Positions 35,377 to 44,987 of a stretch of DNA of 61,055 nucleotides are shown in pieces. The notes beneath the pieces were generated by a model that saw only the letters and a list, made by a program, of their open reading frames with translations, made no database searches and was not told the origin of the DNA. The translations under genes were made by a program, and so were the position numbers. Numbering within the stretch: position 1 is the stretch's first letter; each line of letters starts with the position of its first letter. Source of the DNA: CAYVSF01 sp046482855 (GTDB lineage Bacteria; Bacteroidota; Bacteroidia; Bacteroidales; UBA12077); the NCBI GenBank assembly GCA_046482855.1, contig JAWOEH010000150.1, forward strand, positions 1-61,055. The letters are read 5' to 3'.

Positions 35377-36069
35377 TCATGTACGAAGTGTCTTTCGAAC
35401 AAGTGCCAGTGCCCATTTAAACTGCTCCTCTCTGGTCATTTGGCTATTATCCAGATCCACGGCGTCTTCTGCTCGTCGAAGGGGGCTCTCGCTACGGTTC
35501 TCGTCCATGAAATCACGCTCCCGGATGTTCTGCTCCACCTCCTGATAGGAAACCTCACGTCCCTGTGCCTGCAGTTCCTCATAGCGTCGCTGAGCACGTG
35601 CCTCTGCATCAGCATTCATAAAGATCTTAACTTGTGCATTGGGAAAAACAACAGTCCCAATATCACGGCCATCCATCACAATCCCGCCTTGTCTGCCCAT
35701 ATCTTGTTGCAATTCAACCATTTTTTTTCGAACAAATCCCAAAGCACTAATTTGACTCACCCATGAGGAAACTTCCATGCCCCGTATCGCTCCTTCAACC
35801 TGTTGCCCATTTAGCAACACCTCTTGCTCCCCATTGCCTGAATTTCGTTGAAACGAAATTTGAATAACATCAAGCATCTTCATCAGTCGGGCTTCATTAA
35901 TTTCGTCCTGCTCCGTATCAATTATATTGTTTTTAAGCGCAAACAGCGTAACGGCCCGATACATTGCTCCCGTATCAATATATTTATAGTTCAATTCTCT
36001 GGCAAGATCTTTTGCCAGGGTACTTTTTCCACTTGACGAATAACCGTCGATTGCTATAATTAGGTTCAT
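35377..36069 (-). CDS. cmk: Cytidylate kinase
   Basis: A 230-residue CMP kinase with P-loop GYSSSGKSTLA (about 9-19), the YIDTGAMYR motif for CMP binding, and DGRDIGTVVFP. Length is typical. It is transcribed with ispH and pfkA downstream and preceded by a 174-base gap containing a perfect palindrome. Confidence 0.96.
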   Translation of the reverse strand: MNLIIAIDGYSSSGKSTLAKDLARELNYKYIDTGAMYRAVTLFALKNNIIDTEQDEINEARLMKMLDVIQISFQRNSGNGEQEVLLNGQQVEGAIRGMEVSSWVSQISALGFVRKKMVELQQDMGRQGGIVMDGRDIGTVVFPNAQVKIFMNADAEARAQRRYEELQAQGREVSYQEVEQNIRERDFMDENRSESPLRRAEDAVDLDNSQMTREEQFKWALALVRKTLRT

Positions 36070-36138
36070 TGATTATCCTTTTCTCTTTTTTAATGTTAAC
36101 ACACTCAATTGCGAGAATTTATAAAAACTACACAAACA

Positions 36139-36158
36139 TTCGAAAAGATCTTTTCGAA
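36139..36158. promoter_or_regulatory. Perfect 20-bp palindrome upstream of cmk
   Basis: TTCGAAAAGATCTTTTCGAA is a perfect palindrome with no spacer, 70 bases upstream of the cmk start and about 85 bases after the porQ stop. A weak -7-like TAGTTTTT follows downstream on the minus strand. Complete dyad symmetry without a loop suits a dimeric repressor site better than a terminator. Confidence 0.45.
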
Positions 36159-36243
36159 ACCGCATCAAAGGTAAAACGAAAATCAGAAAAGCCCGTCGGA
36201 TTATGTTCCTTAATCTCCAACAGTCTCATAGCTATTGAAATTG

Positions 36244-37287
36244 CTACTGCAAAAAATGCTGCAAATTAGTGCTTACCGAGAATTGATTTGTCGCTCCAGC
36301 CAAGTGATAAGTACTTCGACCATAGGCCAACCGGAACTGGGCAATTTTTATTCCAAAGCCCCATGAAAAACCTACTGTAGAAGTTTTGCTCTCGACCAAA
36401 AGCTCCTGTCGTCGTCGGTAGTTATAGCCGGCATTTACCCATAAGTTGTTTAAAGGTGTAAATTCAACCCCGATAATTACATGCCGCATAAACATGTCGG
36501 CCCATTTATCAACGCCCTTCTTACGTAGTACTTCGCCGGTTATAGGGTCGGTATTCTTCTCATCGGCAAACTCACTTTTATAAGTCAGATCAAGTGTTTC
36601 AAGGTGATCAAACAACACAACAAAGCGTAACGGAGCGTTTTCCAACTTTTGCGAAAACCCGGCCTGAATATTTAAGGGTAAGGATTCCCGGGTATCAGCA
36701 TAGGATGTAAGTTGCATACCCAGATTCTTTACCACCAAGGCAGCTGCAAAGTTTCCGCGGGGATAGAGAATGCCCAAATCGAAGGCGATACCCAAAGAGG
36801 TATATTGTTCCAGGTGTGAAAATAAGGGTTTTACACTAATACCCGCAACAAACACAGAATCGAGCATCGGCCGTGCATAACTTAAGCGAAAGGCATAATC
36901 GGCAGCAGAAAAGTTTCCCTCGACAATACCTTGCTCGTTAGCCCGCTTAAATGTACCATAGTGCATATACTGGAGCCCGGCGCTAAAGGTAGCATCCCGC
37001 CAATTTGCTACATAATTAACAGATCCATAATTTATATCAGAAAAGTAATTGACATAATTCAAAGCCAACTGCCCCCTCATCGAAGATTTAATTAAAGCAG
37101 GATTTTCATGTATCATGGAAATATCATTGTCGTCAAGGGCAATAACTTTCCCTCCCAACGCCGCAACTCGTGCTCCCTGAGTAAGTTCCAGGAAGCCATA
37201 AGCATGACGTCCTCCGTACTGTGCCTGAACGCACAATGACACGAACAATCCCATGAGCAATAGCAAATATGACCGGCCTCTTTTCAT
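36244..37287 (-). CDS. porQ: Type IX secretion system protein PorQ
   Basis: A 347-residue exported outer-membrane protein: signal peptide (about 1-22, ending VQAQ), then beta-rich sequence with the PorQ start YGFLELTQGARVAALGG and ALDDNDISMIHENPAL. PorQ, with PorZ and PorU, is part of the cell-surface attachment complex of the type IX secretion system. Neighbourhood with cmk and ispH is seen in other Bacteroidales and supports the call. The C-terminal barrel-like strands end in HFLQ. Confidence 0.88.
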   Translation of the reverse strand: MKRGRSYLLLLMGLFVSLCVQAQYGGRHAYGFLELTQGARVAALGGKVIALDDNDISMIHENPALIKSSMRGQLALNYVNYFSDINYGSVNYVANWRDATFSAGLQYMHYGTFKRANEQGIVEGNFSAADYAFRLSYARPMLDSVFVAGISVKPLFSHLEQYTSLGIAFDLGILYPRGNFAAALVVKNLGMQLTSYADTRESLPLNIQAGFSQKLENAPLRFVVLFDHLETLDLTYKSEFADEKNTDPITGEVLRKKGVDKWADMFMRHVIIGVEFTPLNNLWVNAGYNYRRRQELLVESKTSTVGFSWGFGIKIAQFRLAYGRSTYHLAGATNQFSVSTNLQHFLQ

Positions 37288-37370
37288 CTTTCCAATAGTT
37301 CTTAAACACGAAAGATCTGTAAAGATAGTATTTATCTTACATAATTTGGAAACGACCGGAATAGTATTCT

Positions 37371-38522
37371 TTACTTCAGGGGCAGCTCTTTTATGGTGCC
37401 TGCCAACAAGCGTGTGGGTTCAAAAGAGCTGGAAAATGAGGCTCTGCTCTCTACCAGGTGAAACAAAAAATGCCCAGTAGCATTATCCACCCACTTACGA
37501 AACTTCCAATTACTCTGTTGATGTTTGGGAATATAATCCACCAAACGCTCAATTTCAAAACTCGTGGCTTGGATTCCTGCCCCTGAAATAATCGCATCCA
37601 CAGCGTTGCACTGCTGCTCATAGTGCCCGAATGTGGGTACCATCAGCACAGGCTTCCCCATATACATGGCTTCGCATACCGATTCAAAACCAGCTGTGGT
37701 AACCACCCCTTTGCATTTGCTCATGAAATCGATAAACTTCGTATCGCTCAAACGATGAAAAATCAGATTCCGATGCATCAAGGTCTCTTCTTGGGCTTCC
37801 TGATTATCCCAAAAGAAATGGGCTTTCTCTGCTGGATCTTTCCTATGCCAGGCAATTACTTCCTCGGCATAAGCTTTATTAAGTAAATACCCCAGGATAA
37901 AGTTCCCCCTCTGAGGCGAGGTATCCAATACCATCTTACGGAGCAGCGGGGGCGTGACTACTAACCGCTTATCAGCCTTATCGGGCATATCTCTAAAACT
38001 CAATGCCAGAATTTTGTGGGCTTTTATCGCAGTAAGTCGGGTATGCCACTTTAATAGCTGTCGTTGAAATACTCCGCCACGAGGGAAAGGAAAATCGGGG
38101 TGCAATGTTAGATATTGATGCCCCACACAAACAAAAGGAATTTCAGGCGAATAAAAATAATAGGTTAACCCACCCAGTACATCGTAAAAATTGACCACCA
38201 TATCGGGCCTGATCTCTTCAAGTACCTCTCTTACCTTTCTGACACTGCTCATAAACAGCGGTAACTTCAACAAATTACGGACAATTGTTTTGGCAAGTCG
38301 AACCTTACGTCCCTTACGATCCAAAACAAAATTGGGGCTGGGCAGAGAGATGGATCGACCTTTAAATTCCTCTTGGATGAATCGGGGAATCAAACGCCCT
38401 TCACTTGATCCTATCAGCACTTTCTCAACCGTATGCCCCCGGGATTCCAAAATAGTTTTTAAACTTACGGCCTGTGTCATATGACCTCGCCCCTCACCCT
38501 GAATAATAAATACAAAACGCAT
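37371..38522 (-). CDS. GT-B glycosyltransferase (MurG/MJ1255-like)
   Basis: A 383-residue glycosyltransferase with a GT-B fold. The N-terminal domain begins FIIQGEGRGHMTQA, like UDP-sugar transferases related to MurG. The C-terminal domain has TTAGFESVCEAMYMGKPVL followed by HYEQQ, the nucleotide-sugar site. ATG 38522 is chosen because the longer frame (to 38612) would run into the upstream phosphoesterase gene with which it shares an operon (13-base gap). The position next to an LpxH-like enzyme suggests envelope glycolipid assembly; acceptor and donor are unknown. Confidence 0.8.
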   Translation of the reverse strand: MRFVFIIQGEGRGHMTQAVSLKTILESRGHTVEKVLIGSSEGRLIPRFIQEEFKGRSISLPSPNFVLDRKGRKVRLAKTIVRNLLKLPLFMSSVRKVREVLEEIRPDMVVNFYDVLGGLTYYFYSPEIPFVCVGHQYLTLHPDFPFPRGGVFQRQLLKWHTRLTAIKAHKILALSFRDMPDKADKRLVVTPPLLRKMVLDTSPQRGNFILGYLLNKAYAEEVIAWHRKDPAEKAHFFWDNQEAQEETLMHRNLIFHRLSDTKFIDFMSKCKGVVTTAGFESVCEAMYMGKPVLMVPTFGHYEQQCNAVDAIISGAGIQATSFEIERLVDYIPKHQQSNWKFRKWVDNATGHFLFHLVESRASFSSSFEPTRLLAGTIKELPLK

Positions 38523-38535
38523 AGCTAACTTTCTT

Positions 38536-39354
38536 TTAAGCAACGGTAAAAGCCACCGGATATGTTTCTTTCTGATTGTGATTATTTGCCAGCAAATCAG
38601 CCTCTTCAGCAACTAAATCCCGATAGTATAAAATATGCCATGACCCATCATCGTGTTCCACTAAGGCCGAAAGCGACTCAACCCAATCGCCTGAATTCAT
38701 ATAGTAAACCTCGTCATAAGAGGAAATGGCAGGGTGGTGAATATGACCACAAATAATCCCGTCAAAGCCCTTTACCTTTGCCAAATTCACTAACTCCTGT
38801 TCAAAATTGGAAATATAGGATACCGCAGATTTTACACGCTGCTTTATTTCTTGCGACAGAGAGTAATAACTCAATCCTTTTTTTACCCTGCGAGCATTAT
38901 AACGCTTATTTACCCACAATAAAAAAAGATAACCCAAATCGCCTAGTTTCGCCAGCCACCGAAAATGAGATGTAATGGCATCAAATACATCACCATGTGC
39001 AACGTAATAGCGTTTCCCATGGCTTTCATGAACATAAGAGTTGAGAATTTGCAAGTTCCCAATTTGCAAAGGCGCCACTGCATCCAAAAAATCATCATGG
39101 TTCCCACGCACATATATTACTTCAGTGTTAAATCGCTCCATCATCTTGATCACACTCTTAAAAAAACGGGTATGCTTTTTACCCCATCGGCCCCTTTTTC
39201 GCAATTGCCAACCGTCGATAATATCCCCATTCAAAATTAATTTTTCACAACGGGTTCTTTTCAAGAAACGCACAAGTTCCTTGGCTTTTGAATTTTTTGT
39301 TCCCAAATGAACATCTGAGATAACAACTGTTTTAAAATGCGTTTGTGGAAGCAT
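38536..39354 (-). CDS. LpxH-like UDP-2,3-diacylglucosamine diphosphatase
   Basis: A 272-residue calcineurin-type metallophosphoesterase with all family metal motifs: DVHLGT, GDIIDGW, RGNHDD, the AHGD motif near 120 and GHIHHP near 195. The size and GDIIDGWQ pattern fit the LpxH-like enzymes of Bacteroidota, which cleave UDP-2,3-diacylglucosamine in lipid A synthesis. LpxH of E. coli is shorter (240 residues). It is divergent from a lipid kinase gene and upstream of a glycosyltransferase. Confidence 0.82.
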   Translation of the reverse strand: MLPQTHFKTVVISDVHLGTKNSKAKELVRFLKRTRCEKLILNGDIIDGWQLRKRGRWGKKHTRFFKSVIKMMERFNTEVIYVRGNHDDFLDAVAPLQIGNLQILNSYVHESHGKRYYVAHGDVFDAITSHFRWLAKLGDLGYLFLLWVNKRYNARRVKKGLSYYSLSQEIKQRVKSAVSYISNFEQELVNLAKVKGFDGIICGHIHHPAISSYDEVYYMNSGDWVESLSALVEHDDGSWHILYYRDLVAEEADLLANNHNQKETYPVAFTVA

Positions 39355-39462
39355 ATTTTTATTTTCAATAAAACAAAGAAGTGTGAAGTACGTGTTAATG
39401 GCACTTTAAAAGAAAACAAAGATTTATTCCCATATTTAACAGGTTAATTTGCTGAGAGGTAT

Positions 39463-39470
39463 TACTTTTG
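39463..39470 (+). promoter_or_regulatory. -7 element upstream of the lipid kinase
   Basis: TACTTTTG matches TAnnTTTG, 35 bases before the start codon at 39505. The nearest TTTG upstream (39448-39451) is too close to serve as a -33 element, so only the -7 element is claimed. Confidence 0.35.
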
Positions 39471-39504
39471 CACGTACAAAAAAGAGGAAGGCACGAGCTT
39501 TATT

Positions 39505-40383
39505 ATGGATATACTTTATATCATCAACCCTATTTCAGGAAACGGAAAAGGCAAAGAGATTCCGCCGCTCATACTCATGAACCAACAAAGTGGGCTCCAG
39601 AATAACAACAAAGTAGTTTTCACGAAATTCGCCGGTGAAGCGCGGGAAATCGCGCGCACTTATATTGCTCGGGGCTTTAAAAAAATTATCGCCGTGGGAG
39701 GTGATGGAACCGTGAATGAAATAGCCTCAGAAGTGGCCGGCACTGGCTGCATATTGGGCATCATTCCTGTAGGCTCAGGCAATGGATTAGCTCGCCACTT
39801 AGGTATTCCTATGGCGCCAGCTAAAGCTCTTAACCTGATACACAAGAACAACGTCCTCCAAATGGATACGGCAAGTGTAAATCAGCATGCTTTTTTCTGC
39901 ACTTCCGGCACAGGTTTCGACGCACACATTGGACAACTTTTTTCACAATCGGCCTCCCGAGGATTTTCAAGCTATTTTAAGGCAACCCTGCGTGAGTTTT
40001 TAAATTACAAAAGTCGTACGTACCGCATAACCATCGATGGCAAAGTTCTGGAACGACAAGCATTCCTTGTAACGGTAGCAAATGCTTCACAATATGGGAA
40101 CAATGCTCACATAGCTCCTCAAGCACGTGTAAATGATGGCTGGCTTGATCTTGTTATCCTGAAACCCTTCCCTTTATTGGCTGCCCCCCTACTGGCATTA
40201 GATTTGTTTCGCAAGCGCATATGCCGCAATCGTTATATTGAGACACTTGTGGGTAAGGAAATATTCATTGAACGGATAGGCGAAGAGGTCATTCACATCG
40301 ATGGAGAACCTTTAGATGAGAAGGCAAATTTAAGGTTCTCACTCAAGCCTGGGAATTTAAGTGTATTGGTTCCGGCGTCTTAA
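39505..40383 (+). CDS. Diacylglycerol/lipid kinase (YegS/DgkB family)
   Basis: A 292-residue soluble lipid kinase with the DAGK catalytic motifs NPISGNGKGK (near 9), VGGDGTVNEIA (near 64) and PVGSGNGLARHLG (near 90). The second domain, a beta-sandwich, ends with HIDGEPL. It probably phosphorylates diacylglycerol or a related lipid. It converges on the YkgJ-type gene, overlapping its end by four bases. Confidence 0.88.
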   Translation: MDILYIINPISGNGKGKEIPPLILMNQQSGLQNNNKVVFTKFAGEAREIARTYIARGFKKIIAVGGDGTVNEIASEVAGTGCILGIIPVGSGNGLARHLGIPMAPAKALNLIHKNNVLQMDTASVNQHAFFCTSGTGFDAHIGQLFSQSASRGFSSYFKATLREFLNYKSRTYRITIDGKVLERQAFLVTVANASQYGNNAHIAPQARVNDGWLDLVILKPFPLLAAPLLALDLFRKRICRNRYIETLVGKEIFIERIGEEVIHIDGEPLDEKANLRFSLKPGNLSVLVPAS

Positions 40384-40880
40384 AACCTGTTTTGCAACCG
40401 TTCAAGGACCAAAAATACGGCCGGGCAAACTTCCGTGTTTTTCAAGGTAAGATTTCGTAGCTGATAAAACTTACGCCTGTCGGTATGAGGATATTCACGA
40501 CATGCCTTAGGCCGATCGGTATATACCATACAATAATTATCAGGCATTAAAAAGGGACAGGGCGTCTCCCGAAAAACATAATCTCCCTCGTTGTCAAGTT
40601 CCATATATTGATCCACAACGGCGGCAGGTTTCATGCGCAATCGTTTGGCCAGTCGCTCAATGTCGCGCAGGGTAATCATAGGACTAATGGACTTACAGCA
40701 GTTGGCACAATCCAGGCAGTCAATCTCTTCAAATACCTCCTCATGCAGCGTATGAACCACTTCATCCAAACGTCTCGATTGCTTTTTTGAAATCCCCTTA
40801 AAAAAAGCAGCATAAGAACTCTTGGCTTTAATTGCTAAATCACGAATTTCCTCTAAGGATCTCTCATTCAGAATGCTCAT
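40380..40880 (-). CDS. YkgJ-family cysteine cluster protein
   Basis: A 166-residue protein with the zinc/iron-chelating Cys-rich pattern of the YkgJ/UPF0153 family: CLDCANCC (near 65-72), PCPFL, NYC, KACREYP and a last CPAV. Eight cysteines are in the right order. The function is unknown. It starts at a TAATG junction with the EamA transporter gene, so the two are probably translated together. Confidence 0.85.
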   Translation of the reverse strand: MSILNERSLEEIRDLAIKAKSSYAAFFKGISKKQSRRLDEVVHTLHEEVFEEIDCLDCANCCKSISPMITLRDIERLAKRLRMKPAAVVDQYMELDNEGDYVFRETPCPFLMPDNYCMVYTDRPKACREYPHTDRRKFYQLRNLTLKNTEVCPAVFLVLERLQNRF

Positions 40881-41803
40881 TATTCATTGGGTTTAATCCA
40901 AACACGCAAACGCTCGCGCAAACGGGGTCCATGTATTTGAGAAAGGAATAAACCGGTCATAACCAAACCAATTCCTGCCAGCTTCAAAAAAGTAAGCATC
41001 TCACCAAGAACAAAAAAGGCAAATATGGCTGTAAATACAGGAATTGCATTTGTGAAGGCATTGGCTTTTGTTACCCCTAGTCGTTTTATGGAAAATGTAA
41101 AGAAGATAAAGGCAAAGGAAGATCCGAATATAGCTAACTTCAGAAGCGGCACCCACGCATCCATTACGATGCCGGTAGTTTTAAAGCTTTGCCAGTCGAG
41201 CAGAAAAAAAAGCGGAGCAAACATGAAAATTCCTATGATGTTATGATACGTGACAATAGAAATGGAGTTGTACTTCCCGCTTAGTCGCTTAATAACTATG
41301 GAATACCCAACTCCCGCAGCAACGGCCATAAAAAGCATAAGCACTCCAAGCGGGTTGGCCGACACAGAACTATCCTTATTATAAATGACCAACCCCACAC
41401 CTACAATAGAGATTATAATCCCGGTAAGATTCATTCGGGTGATGCGCTCCTTAAAAAAATAGGCGGTGGCAAAGGGCGTAAACAAGGGAATGGTAGCCAC
41501 TATAACGGCCGACAGCGTTGAGGATACCAATTTCACGCCATAACTCTCCCCTATAAAATAAAGAAAAGGCTGCCAAAAAGTAACCAGCACAAACCACTTC
41601 AAATCTTTCCACTCAATTCGCTGCAAACGTCGTAAGGGAGCGGTAAGCAATACCAAAAACACAGACGATATTATCAGCCTGAAAAACACAGTAGTTATGG
41701 GTTCATAATATTGATACACTACCTTATACCAAACAAAGGTGAAGCTCCAAAAAATCATGGCCAGAAGCACACTCAGGTAAGCAGTTAGTTGTTCTTTTTT
41801 CAT
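40880..41803 (-). CDS. EamA/DMT-family transporter
   Basis: A 307-residue inner-membrane protein with ten helices arranged as two EamA repeats (about 8-135 and 155-290). Each repeat contains a characteristic segment (AIVATIPLFTPFATAYFF in the first, NAIPVFTAIFAFFVLGE in the second). Drug/metabolite exporters of this type move amino acids, sugars or other small molecules; the substrate cannot be predicted. It is divergent from the MarR-type gene, which may regulate it. Confidence 0.88.
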   Translation of the reverse strand: MKKEQLTAYLSVLLAMIFWSFTFVWYKVVYQYYEPITTVFFRLIISSVFLVLLTAPLRRLQRIEWKDLKWFVLVTFWQPFLYFIGESYGVKLVSSTLSAVIVATIPLFTPFATAYFFKERITRMNLTGIIISIVGVGLVIYNKDSSVSANPLGVLMLFMAVAAGVGYSIVIKRLSGKYNSISIVTYHNIIGIFMFAPLFFLLDWQSFKTTGIVMDAWVPLLKLAIFGSSFAFIFFTFSIKRLGVTKANAFTNAIPVFTAIFAFFVLGEMLTFLKLAGIGLVMTGLFLSQIHGPRLRERLRVWIKPNE

Positions 41804-41944
41804 GCAGATAACAATTTAAAGGATACGCAGCGATCTGCGTCACCTCATCGGTTTATTTTTTAAGACTGCGAATTTACAATGAATAATTTGAACTTTCTTC
41901 ACAGCAAAGTAGAGTGACCATTTTTTATATTAAAAGTTTAAATT

Positions 41945-41952
41945 TATATTTG
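41945..41952 (+). promoter_or_regulatory. -7 element upstream of the MarR-type gene
   Basis: TATATTTG matches TAnnTTTG; a TTTT at 41921-41924 lies 20 bases upstream in the -33 position. Transcription should start near 41959, which excludes the GTG at 41952 as start codon and supports GTG 41982. Confidence 0.5.
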
Positions 41953-41981
41953 TGTCGTACAGAAAACAATACATTTTTATC

Positions 41982-42482
41982 GTGGAAGCAACGGAAATAT
42001 TAATTAAAATAAGAAAAATCGTACGCTCAATCAACTTGGAATCCAAGAAAATACAGAAAGAGTACGGAATAAGTATCCCTCAGATGCTGTGTCTTGATTT
42101 CCTAAAACGATCCCAGAATTTTCAAAGCACACAGAAACAGCTACGCGATTTTCTCAATCTCAACTCCAGTACAGTTACCGGAATCATCAACCGATTGGAA
42201 AAAAGAGGATTGATCGCCCGTCTTCCTAAGCGCGATGACAAAAGAACAACTCATATTATTTTAACGTCCAAGGGTTCGAAACTTTTAGAAAACACCCCTC
42301 CTTTGCTGCACGACCGATTATCAAAGAAGCTTGAGAACTTGTCAAATGAAAAACGGAAAGACATTGACAATACCTTGGAGATACTTATTAAGTACTTTGA
42401 AATCGAGAGCATTGATGCCAGCCCTGTTATTACCGTAGATGAAACATTATCGCCCGGGAATTCCCTTGAATCCAATGAGTAA
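41982..42482 (+). CDS. MarR-family transcription regulator
   Basis: A 166-residue winged-helix regulator. The recognition region QKQLRDFLNLNSSTVTGIINRLEKRGLI and the wing with RDDKRTTHIILTSKG are typical MarR. The GTG start at 41982 is chosen because the predicted -7 element covers the upstream GTG. The last 30 residues are polar and specific to this protein. Possible targets are the divergent EamA transporter or the downstream amidohydrolase/racemase operon. Confidence 0.85.
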   Translation: MEATEILIKIRKIVRSINLESKKIQKEYGISIPQMLCLDFLKRSQNFQSTQKQLRDFLNLNSSTVTGIINRLEKRGLIARLPKRDDKRTTHIILTSKGSKLLENTPPLLHDRLSKKLENLSNEKRKDIDNTLEILIKYFEIESIDASPVITVDETLSPGNSLESNE

Positions 42483-42575
42483 ATTTCAAAAAGACACCTT
42501 CGCTACCAATACTCTCCCAGCCTAACAAACAACAGGATAACACCCCATTAACAAGCTCCTCTAACAAGGATTTTC

Positions 42576-42607
42576 TTTGGGATCTTCCCATATTATTTGT
42601 AAATTTG
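42576..42607 (+). promoter_or_regulatory. Promoter of the amidohydrolase/racemase operon
   Basis: TTTG (42576-42579) and TAAATTTG (42600-42607) with a 20-base spacer are a near-ideal Bacteroidota -33/-7 pair. Transcription would start near 42614, leaving a leader of about 58 bases before the ATG at 42672. Confidence 0.65.
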
Positions 42608-42671
42608 TTGTGCACGAAACAAATTAGCGTAACATACGTTATTTATATTCGGAGACGAAGCAAAGAAGACC

Positions 42672-43826
42672 ATGATAGATCACGCAACGCGCGACGAATT
42701 GATAAAATTGCGTCGCAACCTTCATAAGCAGCCTGAATTATCGGGAAGCGAACACGAAACAGCAGTACGAATTAAGCAGTTTTTATCGAGCTATGAGCCG
42801 GATGAACTCCTTGACTATATTGGGGGTTACGGAATTGCCGCCTGTTTTTACAGCCACAAACCCGGCCCCAGTGTCCTTTTTCGATGCGAATTAGATGCAC
42901 TCCCCATACAGGAGGTCAACAAACTGGCCTATGCATCAAAAACCGATGGAGTTGCCCATCTTTGCGGACACGATGGGCACATGGCAATTTTAGCAGGTCT
43001 GGCAGCTCACATAAGTCAAAACAGACCTACCCGTGGCAAAGTGATTCTCCTGTTTCAACCTGCCGAGGAGACGGGGCAGGGAGCTTACCAGGTAACACAA
43101 GACAAACGTTTCGAATCCCACTTAAAAACCGACTACGCCTTTGCGCTTCATAACATTCCCGGAATCCCTCTGGGCAAAGTAGTCTGGAAACCCGAAACCT
43201 TTGCCTCTGCTTCTCGAGGATTCATTGCCCGACTGCATGGAAAAACCTCTCATGCCGGCGAACCGGAAAATGGCAAGTCGCCGGCCTTAGCGATGGCCAA
43301 TATTATTCAGGCCATTGAAGCATTGCCCCAAAATAGCTCTTTTAAAAAGTTTACCTTAACCACTGTTATTCATGCCATTTTAGGCGAACGTGCATTCGGG
43401 ACAACCCCAGGCGAAGGCGTCGTTATGGCTACTTTACGCTCATGGCTCGACGAAGACATGAAAACCCTTACGGCTAATGCCGAAAATCATGTGAAAGAGA
43501 ACAGCAAAAAATTCGATCTCGCCTACAACATCGAATACGTAGAGGACTTTCCCGCTGCAGTGAGCAATCCCGAAGCGCTGACACTTTTAACTAAAACGCT
43601 GAAAAAATTAGATATAGAGCAAGAAGAGCTAAAGGAACCCTACCGCTGGAGCGAAGACTTCGCCCATTTTGGCAAACATGCCAAGGCGGTATTGTTTGGA
43701 CTGGGCTCCGGAAAACTTCAGCCCCAACTTCACAACCCGGATTACGACTTTCCGGATCAACTAATTGAAAAGGGAGTAGAAATCTTTGCTGCTCTCTACC
43801 AAGAACTACAAAATGCTAAAAGCTAA
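42672..43826 (+). CDS. M20D-family amidohydrolase (N-acyl-amino-acid deacylase type)
   Basis: A 384-residue M20 metallo-hydrolase of the hippurate/N-acyl-amino acid hydrolase type. Metal-binding residues visible are Cys98, His100 and His103 in HLCGHDGHM, the glutamate pair 132-133 in QPAEETG, and later His in FALHNIPG. A lid domain occupies about 185-300. It removes an acyl or aminoacyl group from an amino acid. The next gene begins at its stop (TAATG), so the deacylase and the alanine racemase-like enzyme are translationally coupled, suggesting release of an amino acid followed by racemisation. Confidence 0.88.
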   Translation: MIDHATRDELIKLRRNLHKQPELSGSEHETAVRIKQFLSSYEPDELLDYIGGYGIAACFYSHKPGPSVLFRCELDALPIQEVNKLAYASKTDGVAHLCGHDGHMAILAGLAAHISQNRPTRGKVILLFQPAEETGQGAYQVTQDKRFESHLKTDYAFALHNIPGIPLGKVVWKPETFASASRGFIARLHGKTSHAGEPENGKSPALAMANIIQAIEALPQNSSFKKFTLTTVIHAILGERAFGTTPGEGVVMATLRSWLDEDMKTLTANAENHVKENSKKFDLAYNIEYVEDFPAAVSNPEALTLLTKTLKKLDIEQEELKEPYRWSEDFAHFGKHAKAVLFGLGSGKLQPQLHNPDYDFPDQLIEKGVEIFAALYQELQNAKS

Positions 43827-44977
43827 TGGCAGGCACTTCATATATTGAACTCGACAGAACCGCACTTATTCATAATTTACAATTTCTTCAATCCTATCTT
43901 GGACAAGAAATACGCATCTCCTCGGTAATAAAAGCCAATGCTTATGGGCATGGTATCGAGCAATTTGTTCCCATTGCTGAAGAAGCAGGCGTTAATCACT
44001 TCTCAGTTTTTAGCGCCGATGAGGCGCGACGTGTTTGTAAGGTAAAAAACCATACAACTGAAGTAATGATTATGGGCTGGATACCTGAGGAAGATCTAAG
44101 CTGGGTTATTGAGCACAATATCCAGTTCTTTGTTTATGAACCCGAGAAAGTTAACAAGGCCTTAACCCTGTCCAAGCAACTTGACAAGCCGGCACTCATG
44201 CATCTGGAGGTCGAAACCGGAATGAATCGAACAGGTTTAACTCAAAAAAACCTCAAATGGATTGCCAGCCTCTTAAAAGAAAACCCCACGCACCTCATAT
44301 TTAAAGGTTTATGCACGCACTTTGCAGGAGCCGAAAGCATTGCCAACCATGTGCGCATCCAAAAACAGATAAAAAAATATATACGGGTATACAAATGGTT
44401 CATTAACCAGAACCTAATTCCCGAAATCCGCCATGCAGCTTGTTCGGCAGCAGCCATCTCCTATCCTCGCACACGTATGGATATGGTGCGTATAGGAATT
44501 TTGCAATACGGATTCTGGCCCAGCAAAGAAACCTTTATCCAGTTTATTCATCGACGGATGGATAAAACCAATCCTTTTCAGCGAGTCCTTAGCTGGAAAA
44601 CAAAAGTGATGACCATAAAGCCGGTAAAAGAGGGGGAATTTGTAAGCTACGGTACCGCATTTTTTGCTGAGGAGGATAAATTAATAGCGGTAGTTCCCGT
44701 AGGGTACTCCCATGGGTACAGTCGCTCACTTAGTAATCAAGGCCGTGTGCTGATTAAAGGGCAGCGTGCCCTGGTGATTGGGGTTGTAAACATGAACATG
44801 CTTTTGGCCGACATAACGCATATTGAAGATGTGCAGATAGGTGACGAAGTTACACTCATTGGCGAACAAGGCGATAAAGAAATCACCCTGGCCTCCTTTG
44901 CCGATTTTAACAACCAGTTAAACTACGAGTTATTGGCCCGTTTACCTTATGAAACCCCAAGATTTGTTGTAAACTAA
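43826..44977 (+). CDS. alr: Alanine racemase
   Basis: A 383-residue fold-type III PLP enzyme. The PLP lysine is Lys36 in VIKANAYGHG, and the catalytic tyrosine of the second domain is Tyr275 in EFVSYGTAF. The substrate-loop GYSHGYSR (usually GYADGYxR) is close to consensus. It converts L- to D-alanine for peptidoglycan; a broader amino-acid racemase is possible. Bacteroidota often carry alr fused to murF; this is a stand-alone form, so a second alanine racemase may exist elsewhere. Confidence 0.85.
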   Translation: MAGTSYIELDRTALIHNLQFLQSYLGQEIRISSVIKANAYGHGIEQFVPIAEEAGVNHFSVFSADEARRVCKVKNHTTEVMIMGWIPEEDLSWVIEHNIQFFVYEPEKVNKALTLSKQLDKPALMHLEVETGMNRTGLTQKNLKWIASLLKENPTHLIFKGLCTHFAGAESIANHVRIQKQIKKYIRVYKWFINQNLIPEIRHAACSAAAISYPRTRMDMVRIGILQYGFWPSKETFIQFIHRRMDKTNPFQRVLSWKTKVMTIKPVKEGEFVSYGTAFFAEEDKLIAVVPVGYSHGYSRSLSNQGRVLIKGQRALVIGVVNMNMLLADITHIEDVQIGDEVTLIGEQGDKEITLASFADFNNQLNYELLARLPYETPRFVVN

Positions 44978-44987
44978 AACAATACAT

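Noticed and set aside
40608..40790. Open frame on the plus strand inside the YkgJ-type gene
   Set aside because: It is antisense to a conserved cysteine-cluster protein and resembles nothing known.
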